DNA of 64,000 bases from Sporothrix humicola (GCA_021396245.1 WNYE01000008.1:434001-498000), one strand, 5' to 3'. Positions 51,501-62,642 are shown, counted from the first letter of the stretch. Numbers and translations: made by a program. The notes: generated by a model not told the origin, from the sequence alone.

Positions 51501-51783
51501 CGAGGTTCCGGCCACGATGAAGCACCTGTACCGCTTCTGGTCGCACTGCCTGCCCGACAAGTTCAACGTGCGCATGTACGAAGATTTCCGGACGTTCGCG
51601 CTCGAGGATGCCCGCCGCAACGCGCCCAACGACTTCGGTCTCAAGTGCCTTCTGCAGTACTACAACCAGGTGCTGTTCAGCTCGGCCAACACCAGACCCT
51701 ACCCGGCCGTGTTCTTGCCGCACCATGCCGAGGCCAAGCAGCTCTCGGAGGCTCAGTCATCAAAGCAGGTTAACGGCGCTTAG
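48529..51783 (+). CDS. La-motif RNA-binding protein, LARP1/Sro9 type
   Basis: One exon, 1,084 aa, starting MSGFSYAQAARG. The first 560 residues are low-complexity Ala/Ser/Thr/Lys-rich with KKGWLPLPFVPSVNF in the middle, a short conserved LARP1-like segment. An RGG box (RPGRGGFRGGRGG) lies near 565-580, and a Gln/Asn/Gly-rich part follows. The La motif is at about 705-795, with LQVEYYFSLDNLVKDVFLRR, FVPLSVIAKFKRM and SENLDYVIDEE. Near the C-terminus (about 995-1045) MKHLYRFWSHCLPDKFN and MYEDFRTFALEDA form a DM15-like repeat, the cap-binding part of LARP1. Such proteins bind 5' TOP or poly(A) ends and control translation of ribosomal protein mRNAs, often under TOR. I chose the second Met of the frame because its context is better and because homologues begin with similar sequence. 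Confidence 0.92.
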   Translation: MSGFSYAQAARGQSTPSSQASAPPTSNTTAPASQATPEKNNDSTAAVVQNGTTAASALSTTTDSSKASTRTSNHVDVNVSPLKVGSEAPSSPAASSTLAGTTNESTSNFSLDDATVHVASSDKPSRVSTPGTRTPATEDAARKGGRKGKAAAKAANDKDGSQAAQAEDAEKEKEPVKIELVSAPLPTVNIWSQRMIEQAAKVKQTPAATTGGKSAASNAATGTKNKDSRKQGNASAAGEAASDANNTSGNAKAQTRRTNDNSRASGNDQTRRSAPRGARGSADKDEKPTTAARESLPPVRDAVSWPTPETAAVSEEPKSKLPAADNKSEAAADNSQEDAGSAKSRKKGWLPLPFVPSVNFQTPIPNVRGSKPKTGGRAGREASSKSGGNAGAAANGTAPSGNEKASATASTSSPVDKADSESRETSKETNGSTLPTRPSTHAPHTHNKRFSTDASHSHPREPRKAAASTLPEKPKESAVDQHQATGKAEFVPNSKGAHHNTHSNAANGDTNGQHHQSAHSSHADRRPPYAGKNANHFNSAGKDFSSQEHKDQHGPNHRERTEPRGERPGRGGFRGGRGGAGGVGSTQNNQHIGHSTYQPNGQRVPQNSSYSSSAAVLPPTAAPFNPPPQQYSYGNQHNSMRAGGRNGSRGQLSSQGPPSYGNRLQNGVGNNPRMHGHLSHGVMNGPAEFQMPQYTFSAFNPYMDAELVHGLTLQVEYYFSLDNLVKDVFLRRKMNDQGFVPLSVIAKFKRMSELAPSIDFIRAACEQSENLDYVIDEEQNEWIRSRFLWSNFVMPHEDRDEDARKPGPDLRTVMFRSVNRGHQAPYGHPMMNGGYPAMQQQPMFSPPAYPVNGNEMMYQSHDNGTHDYASPVSGSSAEPNGRPSRSGESQLSATVPDFSPSGNSGAPTTLEDYQTNPDEQVEKLVVLVGSELDSAADSADKSQVNGSGVNGTKSSSDESSSQQAAGRKIGEEPYPELRSRALGQRAKAKAGEVPATMKHLYRFWSHCLPDKFNVRMYEDFRTFALEDARRNAPNDFGLKCLLQYYNQVLFSSANTRPYPAVFLPHHAEAKQLSEAQSSKQVNGA

Positions 51784-53610
51784 ATTGTCCCCTCGAAATT
51801 GCGGGCTCGAGTTTCGAGCCTGTGATAAGAAAGCAGTGGTCGTTGTTGTTACTTTCTTGGCTTGAATTGGTGCCAAATGATCGCAATCTTCATTCTATTT
51901 GTCTTACCTTGCAGCGGTTGGCAAATTGACGGTATAACGCTCCGTCTACAGTTTTTCCTCATGTCATTATTGCTCTTTACTATGTTGACAAAGAACAGCA
52001 TGACGATGGGATGAACACGTGGCAGTTGATCAGCCTGCGTGATTACTTTTCTTTTTTCGACGAACCCTCTACATTTCTGAGTGGTTAATAATTTTTTTTA
52101 CACATTTCACCGGTGGGAGTTGCTTGTTACCTTGTCCTGACCATTCTGCCTTTTGTGTGTCCTTGCCCCTTGTGGTAAGCCATGCATAGGTGTTGGCAGT
52201 GGGACGATGGATTCTAGGAACAACCCTGTGTTTCTGAGGCACGCAACAGCTGCTCATCGGAACGATCGACCACCATTTTTGAAGCTTCTTTGGCCAAGGT
52301 TTATTTTTTTCCCTTGGGTCAATGGGCAACGGCTTGTTTTGAGGAAAGAGAATCGCATACGTGCGAAGAAGGATTTGCCAGGAAAGGGGAGAGTCGACAT
52401 TTGGTGGGCATCTACACAACCCTAGCAATTGTTTCTTCAAGCGAAAGTAGCATTTGGGACACACAATGTTGTGCCACTTCCACTTGCATGCTGAAGCTCA
52501 AGCTCGTCGAAAGGTTCTATTGCCGTCTTTTTTGGTCTTTGTTTTCAGTGTCACCTTTGAACACTGTTCGGCTCTTGCTTTTCTCCTCTCCTCCTACCAC
52601 CTTTTAATTCTGACATTGTCCGACTACGAAATGTGGCATCTCGCAGAACGGAGGGTCTATTCTCGTGTCCACACATGGGCTAATGGGATCTGTGCACATA
52701 CATTGCATCTGATGCCCAGGGAATGACCCAGCGATCAACCAACAAAAACAAAAGAAAAAAAATACAACTAGAAAAAGGGATGGGCCCGGCTTGTTAATTG
52801 CTTTTTTTATCTTATTTCTTCTTTCTTCAAAACGGTGTCACGGCCTAGTTTTCATTTGTTTTTCATTTGGTCTCTCTAGACAGGAAAGGCAAAAACGGCT
52901 CGCATCAGATGGTTTCAGCACATGGGTGTTATTCAAAACGATCCAGATTTGATTTCTTTCATTTTTCAGCGAAGAAAGGCTTGGTGCGGGTATGAAAAAG
53001 ATCCAATCAAGGGTTTCATAGCGAGGACCATTCGAAAGAAGGGTCAAAAGAGGAGAGGAGGACACAGCATTTCGTTCGTTATTTTTTGTTCCATTTCTGC
53101 GAAAAAAATCAGGCTTAGGTGGCCATAGCCTTTTGTTGTTCTGTCTTGATACACAATCTACCAACCCCCAAAACTGTATTATTTAAAATAGGCGAGTCTC
53201 TTTTCCTTCTAATTACGAGAGGAAACATAGCATAAAAAAAGAAATGGTAATTATTTCATTACTCCAAACATTTGCACTCGTAAAAATTTTGTGGCTTTTT
53301 TTGTCTCCTCCTTTACATTTCTTGGCCTTTTCTTTCGCTTTTACTTATATTTGTACTTTTTTTCTCTCCAACAAATAAAATATAACCAACGAATTTTTTT
53401 TAATTAAAGCTGCAAATAAAGGAGAAAAAATTAAGAAAACCAAAATTCAATAAGATGATAGTGAAGCACACAATTATTAGTTCCCAACGCTGTTCACACA
53501 AAAACAGCTCACAGTGAGACAGGAGGCTACAAAACGGACCTGAAAAGAAACTACCTATTCTCCAGAGCGGACTTGCCGTCTAAAATTCCTAATTTTCCCC
53601 TAACCGTCTC
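51784..53610. other. Convergent 3' flanks of the La-motif and GPI-protein genes
   Basis: 1.8 kb between two genes ending towards each other. It is AT-rich, mostly so at 53160-53470 where A and T runs dominate. No coding sequence, RNA gene or clear repeat is seen. Confidence 0.6.
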
Positions 53611-54248
53611 TCAGAGAACAGCCGCCAGACCCAGGGCGAGAGCAGCAATACCCAGGCCAGCCTGTTGGGCACCAGCCGTGGGTGCCGCCGCATTGCCCGA
53701 CGACGAGGTCGGGTGGGACGTGGTGGCTGTCACGGGGAAGGTCGACGTGAAGCTCGTCGTCACGGTGTTGCCGTTGCTGTTGGTCGTCTGCGTGACCACC
53801 AGAGTCTCGCTCGTCGACGCCGTGCCCGTTGCGCCGTTGCGCAGCGTCGACACGGCCGACTCGAGAGCGGCAATGTTGGAGCTAAAGTAGGGCGGGACGG
53901 CCGAGGTGAACCAAGCCGGCGGCGGCGTGGCCAGGATGGCCGACAAGAAGAGCGAGCCAGGATCGCCGGTGATGGACGCGGCCGACGCAGCCGCCGCCAC
54001 AGTGGCCGTGAGCTGCGAGTAGACACCGGGCGGGATGTACACCGAGACGAGCGAGGCGACATCGTCCTGACTCGGAGAGGTGGTTCTGTCAATGGAAAGT
54101 GTGCATTAGTTTTTTGTTTGATATTTTTGTTGATATGAACATGGGCAATATAGTGGAAAGAGAGAACGTACCCGGCCTGGCGTTTGTCCTGCGAGGCAAG
54201 GACAGATGGAGCCAGAAGCAGAAGTGAGTGGAAGCTGGAGAGACGCAT
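53611..54248 (-). CDS. Small secreted GPI-anchored protein, likely cell-wall or surface
   Basis: Two exons, 54248-54172 and 54085-53611, give 183 aa. The N-terminus MRLSSFHSLLLLAPSVLA is a signal peptide, with a possible dibasic KR site just after it (QDKR). The middle has a helical part (VASLVSVYIPPGVYSQL to NIAALESAVSTLRNG), and then a Ser/Thr-rich stretch likely to be O-glycosylated. The C-terminus is a short Ala/Gly/Pro spacer followed by a hydrophobic end, GLGIAALALGLAAVL, typical of GPI attachment; the omega site is probably among the preceding Ser/Gly/Asn residues. No Cys is left in the mature part. I know of no enzyme activity; related short GPI proteins are common in Pezizomycotina. 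Confidence 0.87.
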
Positions 54249-56858
54249 TGTGGTGATTGTTTTTGAGGGGATATTAAGTGAGGTATAAGTCTATAATAAT
54301 ATGGTGAGTTGACTCTTGCAAAATGTAAAGCTAAAACGAGCGTTGGTATTGGTATTGATGGACAAGAAATAGCTGAGAAAAGCCAAAATACCGTGTCTAC
54401 ACTACGAGGAGAAAGAAGAAAAAGACAGAAGAACAAAAGAGCAAAGGGGGAATCGCAGGAAACACTGGCTGCTTAAATATCTTGCCCACGGGAGAAAACC
54501 GAGAGGCATTTCTCTATTGTCCGTGCTTCAGAATAAGACAGGCGACGGCCTAGACGATGGTCTTTCGTGCTGGTGCCCTCATGGTGCTGTTTTTGTGCCC
54601 CTCGTGCACCGGTGTATCGTGTGCCTCCAATACCGCTGTGCTCTATTGTGCAAGGTGAAAAGCAGACAACGATGCGTTGTTGGCCACTGCCGGTCGTCGT
54701 TTTTGGTGACAGAGCGAGGTACAGACACGGCAGGAGGAAATGAAGGCATCCGCGGTGGAGGGTAGTGCGACGGAAGGAGAGAAAGAAGGGGGAAAGAGAG
54801 ACATGAGGGTCTGGAGAGACAACAGCGGCACGAGTGAAAATACAATGCCAGGCAGGAACGAGTGGGAACGCTCTGCTCCTGCCTTCCGTTGTGGCTCTCG
54901 GCCGGGTGTGACGACGAGGAAACAGCCAAGGAGCCACCGGAGGACAAACGACCGACACAGCAGGACACGGAGACAGAAAAGCTTGACCGACTGCGTTTAC
55001 AGTCTCCTGATATAACATGGGAAACCCCAAATATTGGACTATCAAGTACGTAAAGAAATGATAGGCGACAACAGTAGACCATTAGACACTTACGTCGCGC
55101 TCACGCCTGTGTTACCGGCAGACGTATGGCATATGGCGTACGATATGCATGTGCGAACCGGTGACAAGCGAAACATGACTGCCAATGCACGCACGATGAC
55201 GGTCGTTGGAATCAACAAGGCCAATCGTTCGGGCACCAGCGCCGTATCGCGGCCGGACGTGTCGACCTCGCTCCTTCCTAGACGGTGGAGGCTCGACGTT
55301 GGGCTCTGATGGGCGATGTTCCCCATTATTACGTCATTTGCACCTTCCTTCCCCCACCGTTTTTTGGGCGCGTCATGGCGGGTCTGCGTGCTAGACTGCA
55401 GAAGTGCCCTGCACCTGCCTTAAAAACCTTTCCCAAACGGCCTCCGTTTTCGGGCTGACCGCACAGTCTTGAAACTGCGCCACGAATGCATTCCATTAAT
55501 GCCCATTTTATAGCAAAAAGAGGGTGGGCAAGAGAAAAAGATGTGGCCAGACACCGATCCTCCTTCGCGTCGTCATCGCCCTTGGCCTGCAGCTTGTCGC
55601 CTGTCGCGCGCACCATTATCTACAGCGGCCTCTTGCGTGGCTGTGACCCCGCCACATCTGAAAGACCGTATTGGTGGATTGAAGAGATTCGGTAGAGATG
55701 GAAAGACAGGCGACAGATGCGACCGTTGGGAAGCCTAATAGGCTCGTGATCTGTAAGTTGCGCCCAGGAAATATGTAATTAAAGTGCGCCCTCATGCCAG
55801 CAGCCAAAACTTGAAAGAAAAGAAGAGGGACCGTCGCAGCCTAGCGAGATAGCGCAGAACGGTCCGCCTGGTGCCCGTTTTGGCGCTTTGTCTCAGTCTT
55901 TCAGGACCTGCCAGTCTCTCACTATCGTTGTTGGTATTGTTGGGGAAGCTGCCAACGGCGCCCTGTTGGCCTCCTGGCTAAAACGGACGCTGCCGAACCA
56001 ACCAGCGTGCGGGACGCTCCTGCCAAAACAACAAAACCATCGTCTACAAGGCAGGCTCCCTCCTGCCACCATCCTTGCCTTCCTGCTTGCACTGGCGCTC
56101 CTGCCCTGCCACCGTTTTGCACATCCCAGCAGAACCTGCAGCACTTTGCAGCTCTTTGCAGCAGTCGTAACCGCCGTATTTGCTGTGTTTGGGCACCTCT
56201 GACCCGTGCCTCCCCACCGCCCCTTCTCTCATTTCCCTGATCCTCCTGTCCCTTCCTGCCCAGCCTGTCTCAACGGGAACATACAAAACACAACCCCTCC
56301 GCCCCTCCCAACCCCGCGCCCCTCCCTTCTCTCTGCCCCCAAAACGCTTTCTTCAGCGTTTCTTCTAGATTTCGTTTTTATTTTGCAATCGTCACGAATC
56401 ACCTGTCTGACTGTTCATTTCTCTCGGCGGCCTCGCTTTTTGGGCCTCTTGTCTGTTGTTTATTGCCTCCCTCGTCTGCACCGTTCTGCGCTTGCCCGGC
56501 TGGGAACACAGAAAACGTCTGTACGGCTCCACCGGCAGACCACTGCAGCAGTGCACCTTATTACTCGGCCTTTTTTTTTTACTCAGACGGGCCCCTACAT
56601 ATAACCAACCAACCCCCTTCGGCGTCTCTCTTGTCCTGCTATTCCTATTCCATATTCTATACTCTACTCGTACGGCTTGTCCTTCCATCAGAAACATCTC
56701 TCTCTCCCCTCTCCCCACTTTCACATTACCTCGCATCGAATACCCCCCCTTTTGATCAGAAACCATTTATCAGACGGACTCGATTCTCATATACTAGTCG
56801 CAGCTTACACACTCCTCCATTTACCGACGAGACACAAGGCTCGCTGTCGTTGCCCACC
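54249..56858. other. Divergent spacer, GPI-protein gene (-) and DUF3824 gene (+)
   Basis: 2.6 kb without a conserved frame. The plus strand is very CT-rich from about 56200 to 56850, where the reading frame that contains the DUF3824 gene stays open by composition alone; the real start is taken at 56859. The left part is the promoter of the GPI-protein gene. Confidence 0.55.
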
Positions 56859-59099
56859 ATGGCTTCGTACGACAACTACGACGACGGCCGCAGCGACTAC
56901 TCGTCCACCCGCTACTACGACGACCGTCGCCACAACCGTGACGCCCGCGACTCGCGCGACTCTCGCTATGCCGACTCCCACTCCCGCGATGTCGTCACCA
57001 AGTCGCATCACACTACTTCGCGCGACCTGATCCCCCGCTCTCGTGAGGATAGCGACCTCTCGGTCGAGGAGATCCGCCGCGAGTTCCCGCCCCCGACCTA
57101 CTCCAGGGACGTCTACCGTGAATACGTCGACGACCGCCGCTACGGCAGAGACCGTGGCTACGACCGCGACCGGGACTACGATCGCGACCGTGATCGGGAC
57201 CACGACCGCCGCGAAAGCCGAAAGTCGCGCGGCTACAACGACGAAGAAAAGAAGCGCCGCCGCGTGCTTAGCAACCAGGAGAAGATCATTGCTGCCGTCG
57301 TCGGTGGTGCCCTGGCTGTTGGCGGCAAGGAGCTTTTTGACCGCCGCGAGGCCAAGCAGGAGGGTCATGGTGTTCAGCGTAATGCTCTGAGCTCCGCCGC
57401 TCTTGGTGCTGCCGGTGCCTTTGCCGCCTACCAGGGCGCTGACTTCTACAACAAGCACGCCTCCAAGGAGGACCAAAAGGCCCTCGTCCACAAAGGACGT
57501 GGCGGCTACAGCGACGACGAGAGCGACGACGACCCAAAGGAGAAGAAGGGCACCAAGAACTTCCTCGAGAGTGCCCTGGCCGCAGCTGGTCTGGGTGGTG
57601 CCGTCAGCGCTCTCACGGGTGGTAGCCACGACAAGGATAAGTCCGACACACGCAGCCACGACAGCCGCTCTCGCGCAGGCTCTCCATCGGGCGGCGAGAA
57701 GAAGGGCAAGGTGGCCAACAAGGTCCAGAAGGCCGCCATGGCCTCTCTGATTGCTGGTGCGACCGAGGCTTTCCGTGTTGCTAAGGAGCCCGGCAGCTGG
57801 AAGGGTGAGAAGGCCAAGCGTGTCCTGACTGTCGCTGCTGGTGCTGCTACTGTCGATGCTGCTCAGGACGAGAAGCACGGCAAGCTCGGTATTGCCGAGT
57901 CAGTCATTGGTGGCCTGCTCGGTAACCGTCTTGTCAACGGCTCCCGCCACAACATTGAAGAAGACAAGAAGACCGGACGCAGTCGCTCCCGCTCACGGGC
58001 TCGTGCAGACGGCAGCGGTGGTGGCGGTGGTGTGAGCGGCCTGGCTGCCCTGGCGACTGCCGGCTTGGGTGCGTTTGGTGCTAAGAAGCTCTACGACAAC
58101 CACGAGCGCTCAAAGTCGCGCGGCCGTGGAAGCCCCGACTCGCGCGATCCCTCGCCCGACCGGAACCGCAGAAGCCGGAGCCGGAGCGTTGTGGACACAG
58201 CCCGCCGCAGCCTGGCCAAGCTCGGCATTGGCAACGGCCCTGAGGAAGAAGACGACCGCGACCGCGCCCCCTCACCACGCCGCAAGTCTGGCTCGTCCCG
58301 CCACCACCGCCGCCGTGACGACTCGGCCGACAGCTACGACTCCTACAATGACCGCCGCCGCAGAGGCGGCCGCGATGACCGTGACAGATCCCGTGATCGG
58401 TCGCGCGATCGGTCTCGTGACCGGGACCGGGGTTACGGCGGTGACCGCGACCGCGACCGCGGCAGCACGCGGGACTACGATGACGGAGGCCGCTCCTCGA
58501 ACCGGAGACGCGGCAACTCTGGATCGCGTCGCAACCGCTCAGACACCGAGTCTGACCTCGGCAGCTCGTCCGAGGACGAGAAGAAAGCAAAGAAGATGAA
58601 AGGTAAGCAAATTCTGACAACCGGCTTGGCCGCTGTCGCAACCATCCACGCGGCGCACAATGTGTATCAGAGCATGGAGAAGCGTCGCTCGCGGCAAAAA
58701 GCCGTGCGAGAGGGCCGACTGTCGGCCGAAGAGGCCAAGAAGTTGAAGCAAAAGGCCATGCTGCAAGATGCTGCGTCAGTAGGCATCGCCGCGCTGGGCA
58801 TTAAGGGCGCCATCTCTGAGATGAAGGAGGTGCGCGAAGTGAACCATGAGATGAAAGAATGGCGCGAGGAGAAGTCGAGGCGCCACGAGCGCCGTCTCGA
58901 ACGGCAAATCAAAGCACGGAGCGCAAACAGCAACGACGACAACAATGGTGGTGGAAACGGCACCGTGGCAAGGAGAGACAACAACCAATTCAACAACGGA
59001 CCACACTACGATGACGGCAACCCATATTCTGCCCTACCTGCACCAAGAGCGTACAGCAGGGACAGCAGGGACGACAGAGACAGGGACTATCGGGGCTGA
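56859..59099 (+). CDS. DUF3824-domain protein, Arg/Asp/Ser-rich with Gly-Ala helices
   Basis: One exon, 746 aa, from MASYDNYDDGRSDYSS. It is built of RD/RDRD and SR repeats (about 60-125 and again 490-570), alternating with small-residue helical pieces. Those pieces are IIAAVVGGALAVGGKELFDR (about 143-162), ALGAAGAFAAYQGADFYNKH, a longer Ala/Gly block near 290-360 (MASLIAGATEAFRVA and ESVIGGLLGNRLVNGSR), LAALATAGLGAFGAKKLYDN, and GLAAVATIHAAHNVYQS towards the end. The family DUF3824 is named from such fungal proteins; the Gly-Ala helices are like glycine zippers of membrane-associated proteins. The C-terminus is a highly charged helix (about 640-700). Role unknown; the RS/RD content hints at condensates or RNA, the zippers at membranes. 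Confidence 0.85.
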   Translation: MASYDNYDDGRSDYSSTRYYDDRRHNRDARDSRDSRYADSHSRDVVTKSHHTTSRDLIPRSREDSDLSVEEIRREFPPPTYSRDVYREYVDDRRYGRDRGYDRDRDYDRDRDRDHDRRESRKSRGYNDEEKKRRRVLSNQEKIIAAVVGGALAVGGKELFDRREAKQEGHGVQRNALSSAALGAAGAFAAYQGADFYNKHASKEDQKALVHKGRGGYSDDESDDDPKEKKGTKNFLESALAAAGLGGAVSALTGGSHDKDKSDTRSHDSRSRAGSPSGGEKKGKVANKVQKAAMASLIAGATEAFRVAKEPGSWKGEKAKRVLTVAAGAATVDAAQDEKHGKLGIAESVIGGLLGNRLVNGSRHNIEEDKKTGRSRSRSRARADGSGGGGGVSGLAALATAGLGAFGAKKLYDNHERSKSRGRGSPDSRDPSPDRNRRSRSRSVVDTARRSLAKLGIGNGPEEEDDRDRAPSPRRKSGSSRHHRRRDDSADSYDSYNDRRRRGGRDDRDRSRDRSRDRSRDRDRGYGGDRDRDRGSTRDYDDGGRSSNRRRGNSGSRRNRSDTESDLGSSSEDEKKAKKMKGKQILTTGLAAVATIHAAHNVYQSMEKRRSRQKAVREGRLSAEEAKKLKQKAMLQDAASVGIAALGIKGAISEMKEVREVNHEMKEWREEKSRRHERRLERQIKARSANSNDDNNGGGNGTVARRDNNQFNNGPHYDDGNPYSALPAPRAYSRDSRDDRDRDYRG

Positions 59100-60060
59100 G
59101 ACAAGCAGAATGTTATCACACTCTTCAAACTTCCCCCAGTCACCTGTCCAATACGCCTTTTCCAGCATTGCTCCTCTCTTCTTGACCACGGTGCCTCGCA
59201 AAAATTCTTTCATCTCTTGTGCTTGGCCGGCTGTCGTTGGCGATACTCTTTGTGTCAGGGCACAATAATGAAGTAACGCCAATCACAACACAGGCATGCC
59301 GGCTTCGCTCTAATTCACTTTGCGAACCATCCCACGATATCAAATGAGATATGGTCACGGGGCTCGCCTTGATACACAGGCAACAATACACGGCGCCCTG
59401 TCGTGTCCCTGTAAGGGCAAGGCGAAAAAAAAAAAAATCAAGAGAGAGGAGAGAAGAGAAACAGGGATTGTACGAGGCAGTACAAAAAAAGAGGAGCCAA
59501 GGGAAGAATAAAAAAGACGACATTTTCCATCCAAAAAAGTGGCAACTCTGGCGTGCAGCAGCAGCAGCACAACAGCAACAACAGGTTGTGCCTGCAATAC
59601 CTTGTGCTCTCTCCAACAGAACAACCTTGTGGTTGGTCTAAGCAAAGACAAGGGCCAGCACACGGTCTCTTTTTTCTTTCTTCTGTGTCTCCGTTTCTCT
59701 GTCTCTCTCCTCTCTCTTTTGCCCTCCCGCGCGGCATCTCTCATCTCATGAAAGACGCTGATCTTTCCTCATTCTCTCCCTGTTTGTTAAAATCATAAAC
59801 TACGGACAATATCACTGATTCTTTACCCTTTTTCTGTAATAGACGGGCGCCATCGCCACTAAAGTGGAAACATCCACCTCTTTTCGTCCCCTCCCCATCG
59901 CTTCGTTTCCCCTGTCTCGCCTGAAGTGCGTCTGGCCCGAAGACGATCGGCCAGCAGGGAAGGTGTGTGAACCCGTGTTTTCCGGATTTTTATTCCCTGC
60001 ATGGTTTCTACACATGACGGTATTGTTCTGCGGCACTCGAAACAAAAGGTTTGTGGTGGG

Positions 60061-60098
60061 TTGTGTGTGTTGAGTGTGTTGAGTGTGTGTGTGTGTGC
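60061..60098. repeat. GT-rich microsatellite
   Basis: Runs of TG interrupted by TTGAG: TTGTGTGTGTTGAGTG and related units, ending in an uninterrupted (GT) run. Simple repeat in a spacer. Confidence 0.7.
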
Positions 60099-60488
60099 AT
60101 CCTTGAGCGGGTCTGGACTTTCCAAAGGCCAGCCAGTCAATATGCAGGGAGGTGATTTTTTGGGGGTGTCTGTGCTATGCAGGGGTGGATATTGATGCAA
60201 GAAATGCTTGTGTCGTCCAAAAGGACTATTTTCTCTCTTTCTTCATCCGTTCGAAACAAGAAAGAGAAAAAGATCGGCTGGGGCGACACACGATAAGCAA
60301 CAAAAATGAAGCACAGAAAAAGAACAGAAAAACGGCAAGGTCAGCGGTGGAGACACATCCACCCCCCCTTGCACGCAGACAGTTACAAAAGAAGGGGGAA
60401 AGGATCGAAAGGAGGGGAGCGGGCGGCAAGCGGGAAGGTCGAAACGGTGCCTTGGAAGAAAAAACGGGCAGGGGTGTGGATCTTTAAT

Positions 60489-60555
60489 GTCTGTTATGTT
60501 TTCTTATGTTTTCTTATGTCTTCTTATGTCTTTCTCATGTCTTTCAATCATGTCT
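60489..60555. repeat. Tandem repeat of TTTTCTTATG units
   Basis: About six copies of TTATG preceded by TTTTC or TCTTC at 10-11 base spacing, then decaying to CATGTCTTTC. It is T-rich on the plus strand and lies in the 3' spacer of the DUF3824 gene. Confidence 0.65.
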
Positions 60556-61764
60556 TTTACGGTGGAAATCTATATTTTGCTATTTTTACGGTTCTCACTT
60601 GTTTTGTTATTTTACATTCTCTTTGTTTATGATTTAACGTATAGTTTGTAGTTTAACGTTTGACGTTTTATGAGTGTAGTATTTTCTTTTCATTTTGTCT
60701 GCCGTTTCACATAATTTTGATTTTCTTTTCTCCTCGGAGGCCTGCTGCTGCGTATTGTTATCCCAGAAGGGAAGAGGGATAGGAAACGAGAGAGAGGCGG
60801 GGGCTGGGAAAGGATTGGCCCCTCATCGGTTACGAACGTTTAAGATGCTATTAAGATACTATTACGGCATGGTTTTCTGCCCTGAATGTGTTCCTCGTTT
60901 GAATTGCTGGTTTTTCTGCACGTTTCTTGCAGCGGGACTTTCCATTACTATCAAATTACTATCAAGTAATGCATGAGCTCAGATGGTGGGAGGGGAAAAG
61001 CAACTCAAAAGCAAGAGAGCGACTTGGAGCGGGAAAAGACTGATAATGCAATGAATTTACGATCCTCTTAACCCTTGTTTGGATGCGCTACTGCGAGTGC
61101 CCCCTCTGGAAATCCAACTTTCTGGATGACAAAAAGAGGACCAACAACCAACCGGGACTCTTGAAAAGGGGAGCAGCTGTAATGTCTGGTCTTTGAACAA
61201 CGCACAAGTACGCACGCAAGGGTTGTTGCATATGTTGTTAGAAATAATAACACCACAATCCGATAATAGTACGAGTCGTCAGCGGCGTTTTGAGTTCTTA
61301 TTCTCGGACCTCGCACCCAGCCTCCGCCCTCGCTATTCTTCACTATCCGAAGCCCCTCCTGTTCGAGGTGTGGGGAGAGAAAAAGACGCAATCTTGAAGT
61401 GTGTGTGCCTACAAAGTGCATATAATTCTTGTGCTGATAAGTGAAGGATATAAAAAGGAGAGAAAATGGCGGTGAAGTGAGCAAGATAAAGAAAAGCAGG
61501 GCGAGACGGATAGACCGGCAAACGATGGCTGCAAGAGAACAACTGAAATTCATTGAGCCTCATGGAATTCTCTGTAAAAACGTAATGGAGACGGAGGTAG
61601 CCTGCATGCTCCGTTGTGCTCCGTTTTCTTCCTTTGTCTTCGGTTTCAGTGTCTGTTTCGGGCAAGTCGCCTGTTCCTTTACAGACACCGACTTTGGGAA
61701 GTACCACCTACAGAAACGTCCATTTCATGCAAAACAGAGGCACAAGAAATACAGACTTGAGATT

Positions 61765-61784
61765 GAAACGAAACGAAACGAAAC
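61765..61784. repeat. (GAAAC)4 microsatellite
   Basis: Four exact GAAAC units followed by ATTTG and a run of A. A short simple repeat in the spacer. Confidence 0.75.
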
Positions 61785-62642
61785 ATTTGAAAAAAAAAAA
61801 AGTCACCGTCAAATCACCATATGTCGTTGAAATCAGAATCACATGATCGCCAATTCGTGGAGCCCTTCCTGTCGCTCATTTTCTTGTCTCATGCCTTTGT
61901 GGTGAGCTTGTCTCTCATTCTCTCATGGTCCGGTCCATTTCCCCCATGCCGCCAAGACAAACCAAGCCGTCAACGATCGAGATAGTCTGCAGACCCGGCT
62001 CGGCTTGGCCTCTTGTTTTCTATATATAAAAATCGTATTTATTTTATTTTACTTTCCATTTTCCTCCTACTAGTTACTTTTTTCTTTTCCCATCCACTGT
62101 CCAGCCATTGAACCACGCAAACATCCTAGCTGTCTCATTTGTAGTGGAGCAGGCATTTGTCTTCTCGTCTTCTGCGACATTTCTTGCATGCTATGATGTC
62201 ACTCTGCGCTGGTGCCATGGAGGTGGATGTCCAATGTCCATTGCTGGTTGGGCACCCATTTTGCCTCGCATCTTCTTCTCCAGCAGGCCATGAAACCACA
62301 CGTGTCGGTCTGTTTCGCCATTAATACCACCACATATTTCTTTTATCTCACCATGACCAGGTCTTGGCACTGCGGAGGCAATCGTCTTGTTCCTGGAACC
62401 AAGGCCCGGGAAATCGTAGAGTATGTTACTTCTTCTGGAAGCCGTAAGCGAGCGGGGCAAAGGCACTGTGGCATTGAAGTGATACCCAGTCGAGCCAGTA
62501 CAATGCATCGTAGATCAACCGGTCAGATGGCGAGGACACAATGGTGGCGTGTAAAATTGCAGATGGTATTATTCTAATCCGTTTTTGATGTTCGCTGATG
62601 TAATATCCTGTACAAATTTCTCCTTCCTATCCATCCTCCATC

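Larger units (their letters stand above)
59100..62642. other. Convergent spacer between DUF3824 gene and CLF1
   Basis: 3.5 kb without recognisable coding sequence between two genes that end towards each other. It contains several simple repeats: a CAG/CAA run near 59555-59580, a GT-rich tract at 60061-60098, a TTTTCTTATG-type tandem at 60489-60555 and four GAAAC units at 61765-61784. The 3' UTRs of both flanking genes must lie here. Its size for a convergent gap is unusual and leaves room for an unrecognised non-coding RNA. Confidence 0.55.

Noticed and set aside
56463..56858. Upstream start for the DUF3824 protein at 56463
   Set aside because: The extra 132 codons are CT-rich leader translated to Ser/Pro/Thr noise; MASYDNYDD at 56859 has a good start context (ACCATGG).
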